Assembly (NCBI GenBank): GCA_965277695.1
Contig: CBDIDQ010000130.1
Location: 1-64,000, forward strand
From: JABSOG01 sp965277695
Lineage (GTDB): Bacteria; Pseudomonadota; Gammaproteobacteria; Enterobacterales; Alteromonadaceae
Reading direction: 5' to 3'
Length of the DNA: 64,000 nucleotides
Program-made: the position numbers and the translations under genes
Shown here: one piece after another, positions 48,001 to 56,051 of the stretch
Layout: each line of letters begins with the position of its first letter
Position numbering within the stretch: the first letter of the stretch is position 1
The notes under the pieces: generated by a model
Database searches by the model: none
What the model was told of the DNA's origin: nothing
Seen by the model: only the letters and a program-made list of their open reading frames with translations

Positions 48001-50188
48001 AAACAGGTCCAGCGACTGTTGTATCAGCGACTTCAATCGGTCCGAGCTGCTGCCAACCGGGCACTGCGGCTTTAACCACAGCGGTGGCCGAACTAGTGAC
48101 ACTTTCCATTGTACCGCCGCTATCGCGATAAGAGGCTGTGACGGTGAGCGTAGAATCTGCATCATTATTATTGAGTAAATAACTTGTGCCGATAGCGCCA
48201 GCAATACCAGCGCCATTTCGGTACCACTGATAACTAATCCCGCCTAGTCCTTCAATATCCGCTAGCGTATGACTGGCAGTTAGCGTTTGCCCGACGCTCA
48301 ACACACCTGAAATAACCACATTACCAGTCGGCAAGTCATTCACCGAATTAACGGTGACATAAACAACCGCTGGTGCTGAAATCGTGCTGCCATCACGCAC
48401 CCGATAACTAAACGAATCAGCTCCGTTGAAATTACTAAAAGGCACGTAACGCACTTGGTTATTGATGTTGCTAAACGTGCCATGACGCGGGGCACCATAT
48501 AAATCGAGCAATAAGGCATCGCCATCAATGTCAGTATCGTTGCCGAGCACATTGATGTAGCTCGGCGTGTCTTCATTGATCACCACATAATCTGTATTGG
48601 CAACAGGCGCGGTATTCGGCGCTATCACCGTTTGATTAGCGACAACAGAACTACCGCAGCCCACCGAAGGACTACACGCTTGCACTCGATAACGAAAAGA
48701 TCCACCAACATATTGCGCGGTCGAATAACTGTAACTGCTCTCACTCCAATGGTTGCGAGTAACAGAATACACCGCACTTTCATTGCCGTTATACGCTTGA
48801 TAAACGGTATAAACCGTGCCATCAACCGCACCCGCAGCAGGTGTCCAAGACACGGTGAAATTAACGCCAACGTTTACACTAGGCGCAGAAACATTGAGGT
48901 TATTGACAATGCCCGGTGTGCCATAAATATACAATCGTCGCCACGGGCTTAAACCTGAACAACCACCCGAATTGCAGGCTTTATAACGCAACCAGCGATA
49001 GCCCGAGCTGGTGCTGACCCGGTTTATCGTGGTAGATGAACCATCATAAACCCGCTGATATTGGCTATCAGCAGGTTGTGAAGTGGAATTATGCGCGGAT
49101 TCATACAGCTGATAATTGGTTGCACCGGAGACGCTCGGCAGGTTGATGGTATAACTGGTGTAAACCGCTTTGTAATTGCCACCGAGGGTGCCGGGGTAGC
49201 TGCTCGGTGTTGCTGGCACTGCGGCCAAAGAGTATACCGCAAATGTTGCTGCTGTTGTCACGGTATAGGCTTGGTGGCCGCAATTCGGTGAGCACTGTGC
49301 TTTGGCGGTTTCGATGCTGTTTTCGTCAATGCCACCGGTGTTGTTATGCAGTTTCACCAATTCGGCTTCACTGTCTGCAATGATGACGGAGTGGGTGTTG
49401 GTATTCCAGTCTTGGTCAGCGATTTTAGCGCCACGAGCTGAGGTATGTTTGGTGTCGAGCAGGCCATTATCATCGCTGTAAATCACGTAATGGGCTTTGT
49501 TTTTATGCTGGCTGAGTGCGGTAATATCGTCACGACCATCGCCGTTATAGTCGGCAATCAATAAACTATCAGCATTATTCTTACCCCATTTAACGTTCTT
49601 TTTTAGGGTTTGCACAATGGATAAGCGCCCATCTTCGCTAGAATGCATCAAACAATGGGCTTGTTTTTGTGCAGAAACTGCCAGCAAGTCTTGACGACCA
49701 TCGGCATTAAAATCACCGGGGTGGAAAGTGAAGTCGTCGGCATCGTTGAGCCAAGCTAATTCATCACTGGTTTGCACTAAACCCGTATTAAAATCGTAAC
49801 CGTTATCGCTGGCTAAAAAAGTGACTGTGCGATTGTGGCTCGGCAATACGACGAATAAGTCGGCTTTGTTATCGCCATTGAAATCAGCTACCGCCAATTG
49901 AGCTGTACTTGCATCCCAACGATTGTTAGAGAGTTGTGCGGGCAACAATTGCTGATTTGATACGGTGTAACGTACCCCGTCCGTTTGTTTTTCACCGAAA
50001 ATTAACGCACTGGTTTGTTCGGCAGTGTTGGCTTGCAACAGCAGATCGTCAATGCCATCACCGTTAATATCGGCGAAATAAGGACGATGGTTATCAGTTG
50101 ACCAATCAACGGTTAAATCATCAGCAGATGACAAAAAAGGCAGGACGAACAATAGCATGGCTGCTAGTGACTTAGGCAAATCAAACAT
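42020..50188 (-). CDS. Giant secreted SpvB/RHS polymorphic toxin
   Basis: 2722 aa from ATG 50188, chosen because AGGAAG lies just upstream and a clean signal peptide follows (MFDLPKSLAAMLLFVLPFLS); an upstream in-frame ATG at 50266 is less likely. Order: FG-GAP/VCBS repeats (FADINGDGIDDLLL, VADFNGDNKADLFVV), fibronectin-like segments, a cadherin-like domain (NEDTPSYINVLGNDTDIDGD), the SpvB domain (GNASVVGGQASYHIPIALPP), more VCBS calcium-type repeats, then YD/RHS repeats that would form the cocoon. The RHS core ends with GRIYDYNVGRFMSVDPF and the DPTG cleavage-type motif (2455-2458). About 265 variable residues follow, with a last 75-residue module (GQYTTHNADGTLKQFRGIGK, PRPNVKENTINRS) possibly a Ntox24-like toxin; that name is from memory. 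Sec export rather than type VI secretion is implied. The immunity gene follows directly. Confidence 0.9.
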   Translation of the reverse strand: MFDLPKSLAAMLLFVLPFLSSADDLTVDWSTDNHRPYFADINGDGIDDLLLQANTAEQTSALIFGEKQTDGVRYTVSNQQLLPAQLSNNRWDASTAQLAVADFNGDNKADLFVVLPSHNRTVTFLASDNGYDFNTGLVQTSDELAWLNDADDFTFHPGDFNADGRQDLLAVSAQKQAHCLMHSSEDGRLSIVQTLKKNVKWGKNNADSLLIADYNGDGRDDITALSQHKNKAHYVIYSDDNGLLDTKHTSARGAKIADQDWNTNTHSVIIADSEAELVKLHNNTGGIDENSIETAKAQCSPNCGHQAYTVTTAATFAVYSLAAVPATPSSYPGTLGGNYKAVYTSYTINLPSVSGATNYQLYESAHNSTSQPADSQYQRVYDGSSTTINRVSTSSGYRWLRYKACNSGGCSGLSPWRRLYIYGTPGIVNNLNVSAPSVNVGVNFTVSWTPAAGAVDGTVYTVYQAYNGNESAVYSVTRNHWSESSYSYSTAQYVGGSFRYRVQACSPSVGCGSSVVANQTVIAPNTAPVANTDYVVINEDTPSYINVLGNDTDIDGDALLLDLYGAPRHGTFSNINNQVRYVPFSNFNGADSFSYRVRDGSTISAPAVVYVTVNSVNDLPTGNVVISGVLSVGQTLTASHTLADIEGLGGISYQWYRNGAGIAGAIGTSYLLNNNDADSTLTVTASYRDSGGTMESVTSSATAVVKAAVPGWQQLGPIEVADTTVAGPVLADVDLLASSVSGNASVVGGQASYHIPIALPPGRNGVQPSVSLGYNSQNGNGIVGMGWSLNAGGAISRCAPTYAQDGFSQSVTFTNKDRFCLNGQRLILVDGVYRTEMDSFVVVTPTSDGFSVARPDGSTATYESADVLGWRITQESWSGGKNTIDYVYEETDAGEHLLSAIHYTGSDGIQGDRSVQFVYEDRADSRENYIAGRKIVSRKRLSTIKTAIGERTISSYKLVYQQSGASQRSLLSSVQRCGADHCTPISSFDWSDSLNFAPATPLKFGGVEIYQDVKTIEKIMPYGDIDGNGTADFPGYMVNAEQGKTGTNTLTVNDYCRRIATTLNYDCQQADINLDGKIDPFNYQNGYLNVDYSGDALGYVQTNIAIAAKASGEDRGDSINSLQDINGDGWPDAVVYRHNPSDTAQLEIFVHSMDGSAPYAATGEILHSFDSEVVNTKRVLKENATFAGDFDGNGLADLVITQMNGPLLKAMPMGQPRTIKHNHSTPETLSFVDSPAPASPVYDGNGQFSFFSYFIDINGDGLTDVLGWKDQLLSIRINLGNGNFKDWQDLSDTTLLAKSSVEIDFGGGGDTETVNYPKYFASLQSVDINNDGINELLVPGKRLITACNGTRCGDEIYARSTGVVDAKKYDDSIYQYDAISFELQDDGSYQATKSATDVIGPATEIAFIDAFGDGNLDVIFNYGPRVNNSIQSDTIFNNHYGAYIVRNYGAGSGATTSDYEAVDYLKSVTDGAGNQSQWHYRPLSSGSDFYQTDHDYEGGGYLHFTSSMYAVQSFKQSDGIGDLNETEYSYAGAMYHVQGRGFTGFRTLTEKDVARNIITTSTFEQKFPRVSQLISQTSQIGDITIASLSNSWLDNPEHTIANVHHWYTSQSIQKQFDLAGVALSTQTMDYSNLDSWGNIGKITTTIDTLSTTIKEIDFAPSDLTSQYNSIKTTTGEQWQLLTVDSWDDTHFKPTKTTLTASDSKCAHISESTFNSYGLTSSITETGQNSACENLTARQTLFSYTDDEYLPNKITNAQSHATSFEYDMGFGTITKQIGPNNIVTSTVLDEIGRPLSVTTTGFPTQYIRYLVADSNWMTRTTQAGAPTQAVYTDSLGRNVRSAIQGFDGTYEYVDKIYDNLGHLSKESLPYTVIANYTEFGDFDALDRPGWRKLPHGLQSTYTYDGLKTEISVGSDSRKMSRTYASLGWLLKTTDAKAGTNTFTYDDAGRPLTIKDANSNTITATYNGFGHKTQVDDPNQGITIFAYNTFGELESQTASGVTQTFTRDGLGRITQKDTATYTWDTLKQGLLTSETDQGITRTYGYNDALQLSQLSVTSDGVTRTIKHQYDSVLGRPKALEYPNGLTLKYSYNAQGYLSKTSNANSNYVYREVTAIDAQGHITGAKLANDLMSQNSSFNESSGTMSTISVSKGLTQLHGHTYSEYDEYLNIKAEVNNLTGLNKTYSYDTLNRLTTYTASNTSPAFSLSVNYAHDAVGNLLKKTDYSANKDSAYQYCTGTNALCILEKASGQIVNFNYDGRGNLINGDGLTLTYNALNKPLTITGRNATTQFIYGSDNARAKQTRTISGQTSTTYYIDKLFETDNDGSWRAYIDDIAVLSWTPEQKHKLLYTLRDRLGSATTLVNHDGQITSRRYFDPFGRTSTASTQFTDLSTTNRYRRGFTDHEHLNEQQLIHMNGRIYDYNVGRFMSVDPFIQAPSSTQSINPYSYIMNNPLAGTDPTGYVSKCNQNPTCQMQSFFSSVGSGGSSLIGNLLSGRLKTTLTNGHDTKQAKKAQEPEAAAEIQSPAAVAQVSFTSGANPFDNRVFDSSNLDAWEAGVSELWNNTDQYIPNVFKSAAEGISDNLGGAVSGETLLDASGASAVSNGIVAASKGDASGIGQAVIGVLAGKAKALKSLRDKPRNRPPGALVEAEGRPHTIIERAGSEGQYTTHNADGTLKQFRGIGKPHGNIPRPNVKENTINRSPDGRTFVGKPTVRPARPDEIPRGS

Positions 50189-50306
50189 CAAACTTCCTAT
50201 ATTATTGTCATTTATTCCAAAAATCGGTGGCATAGTACAGCAATAAATTTGGCTTGTAAAATACAAAAAATAGGTTGTTTTTTTAGCGGTTTGCTCTGCT
50301 CTGCTC

Positions 50307-50341
50307 TTAATTGTTAATTGTTAATTGTTAATTGTTAACTG
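50307..50341. repeat. TTAATTG heptamer repeat at the end of the GNAT gene
   Basis: Four perfect TTAATTG units and a fifth variant (TTAACTG) run tandemly. The repeat supplies the GNAT stop codon and its last codons, so unit changes would alter the C-terminus (VNN-stop). Confidence 0.8.
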
Positions 50342-50876
50342 CACCAAGCCTCATTCCCCAAATTTCAACATTCACTCCGAGTATTTCGATATTGCGCAGA
50401 TGACGTTCACCGAGGCGGGCAGCGACACGTTTTGATGGTTCGTTATTTGGGTGGATAATGCTTATCACCTCCTCCTGATTAAGCTCGTAGAAGGCATAAT
50501 CCAAGGCTTTTTTAGCCCCTTCGGTGGCATAACCCTTACCCCAGCAATCCCGGGCTAACGTCCAGCCGATTTCAAAGCCTGGCCAACCTTCGGGTTGTAA
50601 AAAACCAATGCGACCGATGCAGCGTCCAGTGGATTTTTCTTCAACTGCCCAATGACCAAAGCCTTTTAACTGCCAGTGACCAGTTAAAAAAGCCATATGC
50701 CGCCAACTGTCAACACGACTGAATGGCTTGGGTGACAAATATTGCATCACTTGAGGGTCAGCACAAATTTCGGCATAAGCTTCAAAATCGCTTTCACGCC
50801 ATTGGCGTAATATCAGCCGCTTGGTTTCAAGGGTGATGTTTTCGAGTGTGATGTCAATGCGCTTGCTCTTTCGCAT
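50328..50876 (-). CDS. GNAT N-acetyltransferase, RimJ/RimL type
   Basis: 182 aa. Acetyl-CoA dependent acetyltransferase of the RimJ/RimL subgroup: TKRLILRQWRESDFEAYAEI at the start, GHWAVEEKSTGRCIGRIGFL in the central sheet, the acetyl-CoA loop ARDCWGKGYATEGAKKALDYA (Q/RxxGxG/A type) and NEPSKRVAARLGERH at the end. Substrate is unknown; relatives modify ribosomal protein N-termini or small amines. It lies 2 bases downstream of the VOC gene on the same strand, forming a two-gene unit. Confidence 0.88.
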   Translation of the reverse strand: MRKSKRIDITLENITLETKRLILRQWRESDFEAYAEICADPQVMQYLSPKPFSRVDSWRHMAFLTGHWQLKGFGHWAVEEKSTGRCIGRIGFLQPEGWPGFEIGWTLARDCWGKGYATEGAKKALDYAFYELNQEEVISIIHPNNEPSKRVAARLGERHLRNIEILGVNVEIWGMRLGAVNN

Positions 50877-50878
50877 AG

Positions 50879-51277
50879 TTAAGGTAATTTCAATTCCACA
50901 GAATTATGTTGCGGGTCTTTAATGTAAATTGACTCACCATAACCTTCGGCACCATAACGGCGAGAAAAACCGCCGTGAGCAATATTATGTAGATCCAAAT
51001 AAGCCAGCAAAGCCGTCGGCTCAATGTCTTCAATCGTTAAGCAAAAGTGATCGACGTTGTGCCCTTCCAAGCCCGGTGCACAACCACCAGCTTTACCAAG
51101 TTTGCCTTTTACGCCAACAATATCAATTAAGGCACTACCAGCGCGTAGTTGAGTCAAACCGATTTCAGGCAGCTGTCGTTCAATCTGGCAGCCGAGAATT
51201 TTGTTATAAAATGTGATCAGTTGTTGCTCGTCTTCAGCTCTGAGCACAATATGATCAAGCGCTTTTATCTTTATCAT
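50879..51277 (-). CDS. VOC (glyoxalase/bleomycin-resistance) family protein
   Basis: 132 aa, one VOC unit of two beta-alpha-beta-beta-beta motifs: IKALDHIVLRAEDEQQLITFY (metal His in DHIVLR), HNVDHFCLTIED and YIKDPQHNSVELKLP with the final Glu ligand. These residues fit a metal-dependent lyase, dioxygenase or resistance protein, but the substrate cannot be told. It is the first gene of the pair with the GNAT gene; together they might be a small detoxification unit, which is inference. Confidence 0.88.
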   Translation of the reverse strand: MIKIKALDHIVLRAEDEQQLITFYNKILGCQIERQLPEIGLTQLRAGSALIDIVGVKGKLGKAGGCAPGLEGHNVDHFCLTIEDIEPTALLAYLDLHNIAHGGFSRRYGAEGYGESIYIKDPQHNSVELKLP

Positions 51278-51478
51278 TTTCAGTCTCTTTGTCGTTTCTT
51301 GTTAGCCGTTTGTAGCCTCTTTTTTTAGTCCTGAGGCACCTGTATGATTAAAACTCATTGAGCATAGTATAAAAACATGCATGAAAACATTGTGAAAACA
51401 TCGTGAAAACATTGGACACACAGACCAGTAACTTTTATCATTTCGCCATCCTGACGTCAACATTTCCGACTATCTCTA

Positions 51479-52270
51479 ATGATATATCGTAAGACTTCGT
51501 TGTCCCTGCTATTTTTTTTGCTGGGTTTATTCTCTTTACCCACATTGATACTGGCGCAGCCATTGCGTATTGTGACAGAAAATATGCCACCTTATAATTA
51601 TCAAACTAATAAGGGTAAATTAAGCGGTCCTTCTACTGAGGTGGTCAGAGCGTTATTAAAATCACTCAAACTTAAAACCCAAATAGAGGTCCTACCTTGG
51701 GCCAGAGCCTATAAGCTGGCGACCACTGAGCCTGACGTAATGATATTTTCGATCATCAGAAGTCCCGCTAGAGAGCCTTTATTCCATTGGCTTGAAGGCA
51801 TAGGTCCGATTGATATCCAAGTGTTTGCCATGCCCGATGCGGGGATCTCCTCTTTAAACAATTTAAATACCCTAGAAGATCTGACCCTAGGTATCCTGCG
51901 TGACAGCTCACAAATTGACTTTATTAAAGATCGTTACAGCATTCCAGAGCACAACATCATTGCCGGAAAATCTTATGAACAACTGTATAGAATGAATCAG
52001 CGGGGACGCGTCAACCTGTTTGCTGCTCCAGCCTTGCTTAGCACCTACCTCAATCACAAACTCAATACCAAAGTCAGTCAGCAACCAATATCGGTTTACA
52101 CTATTCCTTCTACCAAGCAACGAAAATTACATCTGGCTTTTAGCAAAGCCACCTCTTTGGACACCGTAGCACAATTTAGAAAAGCACTGGCAACCATGCA
52201 ACAAAATGGTGAAGTCAAACAAATTTTCGCCAACTTCCAGGCGCATTGGGCGACACGCCATACCGAATGA
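51479..52270 (+). CDS. Periplasmic substrate-binding protein, family 3 type
   Basis: 263 aa with a signal peptide (about 1-26, LLFFLLGLFSLPTLILAQ). The mature part begins LRIVTENMPPYNYQTNKGKLSG, the standard start of SBP_bac_3 proteins, followed by EVLPWARAYKLATTEPDVMIFSI. Such proteins bind amino acids or other small polar ligands in the periplasm. No ABC permease or ATPase is adjacent, so this may be an orphan binding protein or act in signalling. It is about 50 per cent identical by eye to the next gene and lies 82 bases before it, a recent tandem duplication. Confidence 0.85.
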   Translation: MIYRKTSLSLLFFLLGLFSLPTLILAQPLRIVTENMPPYNYQTNKGKLSGPSTEVVRALLKSLKLKTQIEVLPWARAYKLATTEPDVMIFSIIRSPAREPLFHWLEGIGPIDIQVFAMPDAGISSLNNLNTLEDLTLGILRDSSQIDFIKDRYSIPEHNIIAGKSYEQLYRMNQRGRVNLFAAPALLSTYLNHKLNTKVSQQPISVYTIPSTKQRKLHLAFSKATSLDTVAQFRKALATMQQNGEVKQIFANFQAHWATRHTE

Positions 52271-52352
52271 ACGGTTATTCTGAATAAGCTGGACAGTCAC
52301 CCCACAACCCTTTATCCTTTTTGCATGTAGTTGATAAAAATCGGTCACCTTA

Positions 52353-53159
52353 ATGCGCATACACAAGTGTTTTTTACTATTATTGGTATTGCTTGTGGCC
52401 CCTAACAGCTTTAATGCGACAGCGGCCGACCAGCGCCTGCGTATCGTTACTGAAGATTTGCCGCCTTACAATTATCTAACCAATCAAGGCAACCTAAGTG
52501 GAGCCTCCATTGAGATTGTGCAAGCATTACTCGAAACCCTTAAACTCGAAACAAAAATAGAAATATTACCTTGGGCAAGAGCCTATAAAGAAGCCTTAAC
52601 CGAACCTAATGTGCTGATTTTCTCTTTGTTACGAACCAACGAAAGAGAAAACAGCTTTCATTGGTTAAGCCCCATCACCCCAATCAATATCAAAGTTTTT
52701 GCCATGCCAGCCTCAGCTATCGTGCCCTTTAGTGATCTCAATTACATCGGTAATAAAACTCTCGGCGTGGTACGCCACAGCTCACAGGTGGATTTTGTTA
52801 ACCGACATAAAAAAATCACTCGCAAAAACCTCGTCATCGGCCGTTCATTTGAGCAGCTCTATAAAATGAACCTGCTCGGACGAGTCGATCTCTTCATGGC
52901 ACCTGAACTCCTAGTACAGTATTTAAACTATAGCGGGGGAATTAAACCCGGACAACAACCCCAGCCTGTCTATGTCCTGCCCGAACGACTCCAGCGCAAA
53001 CTCTATCTGGCGTTTAGCAAAACTACCCCACTGAGCAAAGTCACTCGCTTTCGTCAAACTCTGGACCAAATGCACAAAAATGGTCAGATCAACAAAATCC
53101 TCTATGACTTCAGATTGCAACTCGCCCAAGTCAACACAAATGCGCTAACAGTCAAGTAG
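52353..53159 (+). CDS. Periplasmic substrate-binding protein, family 3 type (paralogue)
   Basis: 268 aa with a signal peptide (about 1-25, CFLLLLVLLVAPNSFNATAA). It matches the previous protein through RIVTEDLPPYNYLTNQGNLSG, KIEILPWARAYKEALTEPNV, VFAMPAS and GVVRHSSQVDF. The two copies differ most in the second lobe, which lines part of the ligand cleft, so they may have distinct ligands. No transporter partner is present. A TPR lipoprotein gene follows after 89 bases and could be cotranscribed. Confidence 0.85.
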   Translation: MRIHKCFLLLLVLLVAPNSFNATAADQRLRIVTEDLPPYNYLTNQGNLSGASIEIVQALLETLKLETKIEILPWARAYKEALTEPNVLIFSLLRTNERENSFHWLSPITPINIKVFAMPASAIVPFSDLNYIGNKTLGVVRHSSQVDFVNRHKKITRKNLVIGRSFEQLYKMNLLGRVDLFMAPELLVQYLNYSGGIKPGQQPQPVYVLPERLQRKLYLAFSKTTPLSKVTRFRQTLDQMHKNGQINKILYDFRLQLAQVNTNALTVK

Positions 53160-53248
53160 GACCGCTGGAAATAGACAAGCGGCATTGTGCTATTGCCGCC
53201 ACAAGACTATCTTTAAAGCAATGTACAGGATAATCAGTGGGGTTCGCG

Positions 53249-54447
53249 ATGTATCAGTCAGAAGCACAGTCAAAAGCCAAAAACAACTTTCACTTTTTTC
53301 ACCTTTTCAGTTTAATCTGCCTGCTGTTTTTAGCAGGTTGTCAAGCAACTAGTAGCAACAGCAGCGCCAAAATTGACCCGTCTCCCGCTTTACATGATGA
53401 AATTTTCCCCGGCTATGAGGCCGTTGCCATCGAACCAGAAGCGCAAGTGTTTGCCATGGGCGACGCCGGTAAAGCCTTTGTTGATGAAAAACTTTACCGA
53501 GTAAAAAAACCAGCCAAGCGGATCAAAGCCCTGATCAGTGGCATTTTCGACCACGCCGACCTCAATTTACTCTATGAAAACGATGCCAATACCATCGCCA
53601 GTGAGACCTTTGAAAACCGTGCCGCTAACTGCCTCTCTCTGACTATTATGACTTATGCCATGGCCGAATACGCGCAACTGCATGTGCGCTTTCAGCAAGT
53701 GGTTATTCCAGAATTTTGGGTCAGACGGGATGGTTACAGCTTACTCAACGGCCACATTAATTTACGTCTATATACCAGACATGTCAGCGACATTGTTTTT
53801 AACCGAGACCGTAGCTTTCAACTCGATTTTGACCGCCGCTCTTTACCAGCCAAAATGCCCACTCGGATCATCGACAAACCCAGGGTTTTGGCAATGTTTT
53901 ACAATAACAAAGGGGCAGATGCGATGATCAAGAATGATTTCACCACCGCCTATGCCTACTTTCGTGCATCCTTGCTGACGGACCCCAAATTTAATGATGT
54001 TTGGGGTAATATGGGGTTGCTTTATCGTATGGCTAATCAATTAGATCATGCCGAAAGCACCTATCAACTGGCCCTGAGCATTGATGATAAAGACGCCACG
54101 ACTTGGGAAAACCTTGCCTATCTATACAGTATCACTGGGCGACAATCCCAAGCTAACACCATAGATGCCAGAATAAAAAGACAGCGCCTGAGCAACCCCA
54201 ACTACCACTTTATGTTGGGTGAAACCCAGTACGATCAGCAAAACTGGTCAGCGGCCATTAAGCATTACCGCAAAGCAATAAAGATGGACGAGCTGCAACA
54301 CGAATTCTATTTTGCGTTGGCAAAAACCTACTTTAAACAAGGTGATATTAACCGTAGCAAGAAGTATATGCGTCAGGCCAAGAAACACGCCAAAGGTGAT
54401 AACATTGAAACTCGCTACCAAAGCAAACTCGACAGGTTAAGCAGCCT

Positions 54448-54451
<4 letters not shown>
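53249..54451 (+). CDS. Lipoprotein with transglutaminase-like and TPR domains
   Basis: 400 aa from ATG 53249; a GTG 12 bases upstream is the alternative. A lipobox FLAGC (Cys31) indicates a membrane-anchored lipoprotein. Residues about 85-190 resemble a transglutaminase-like fold, with a possible catalytic Cys in AANCLSLTIMTYAMAEY and His in NGHINLRLY. The C-terminal half has about four TPRs (FNDVWGNMGLLYRMANQLDH, ATTWENLAYLYSITGRQ, NWSAAIKHYRKAIKMDE). Whether it is an active protease or a binding module cannot be told. It overlaps the M28 peptidase gene by 4 bases, so the two are coupled. Confidence 0.8.
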
Positions 54452-55518
<1,067 letters not shown>

Positions 55519-56051
55519 TAATTCTCTTCGTTATGGGCTTTTGTTGGCGGGAGGCTTGTGCGGTGGGCAACGCTGCGCTTTTGCGTAACCTCCACTCAAC
55601 TCGTACCTCGTTTCGTTCACGGTCCACCCTACGGCTATTTATCGATTTTACGGCGATGACCGCCGCTGATATTACAGGCTTTGGTAGGGTAGGCAGTGTT
55701 TTTTGCCTACCATTGCCTTTGCTTCGACACCAAACCGAGATGACGTGCGCACCGATATAACCTTAAGCGTCTTCCAAACGCCCTAGTGCTTTTGCTCTCA
55801 TCCTACCTGACAAAAACTGCTCACAAATTCAACTGTGCATATTGCGCACAATGTATAAATTATGTTACGGTGTAAATACACTACATTGTATACAATGTAG
55901 TGTAGTGGTTAAATTAATGTGAATCGCATTAGCAGCCTACACGCTGTTTTGCTGGTTTCTCTGTCTGTAATGCAGCAGATGGTGAAATATCACATGAGTA
56001 AAACCAATAAAACAACAAAATAATCTAACACACAAACAGGTATACACAAAA
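55519..56051. other. Intergenic region before the collagenase-type gene
   Basis: About 530 bases with no convincing gene. A hairpin GGTAGGC (55688-55694) / GCCTACC (55705-55711) around T-rich loop may end the M28 transcript. A frame of 83 codons here has low-quality sequence and no ribosome site. A 28-bp perfect palindrome lies at 55877-55904. A smaller one (TGTGC ... GCACA) is near 55835. Confidence 0.45.
55877..55904. promoter_or_regulatory. Perfect 28-bp palindrome, candidate operator of the collagenase gene
   Basis: A half-site of 14 bases (TACACTACATTGTA) is followed immediately by its exact reverse complement, with TTGTATACAA at the centre. It lies about 147 bases before the protease start, has no loop and no T-tract, so it looks like a dimeric repressor site rather than a terminator. 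The core resembles GntR or similar operator symmetry; the regulator is unknown. Confidence 0.6.

Noticed and set aside
42337..49295. Many medium frames on both strands inside the RHS gene
   Set aside because: All are shadows of the long coding frame, which has continuous domain content; none has its own ribosome site and recognised motif.
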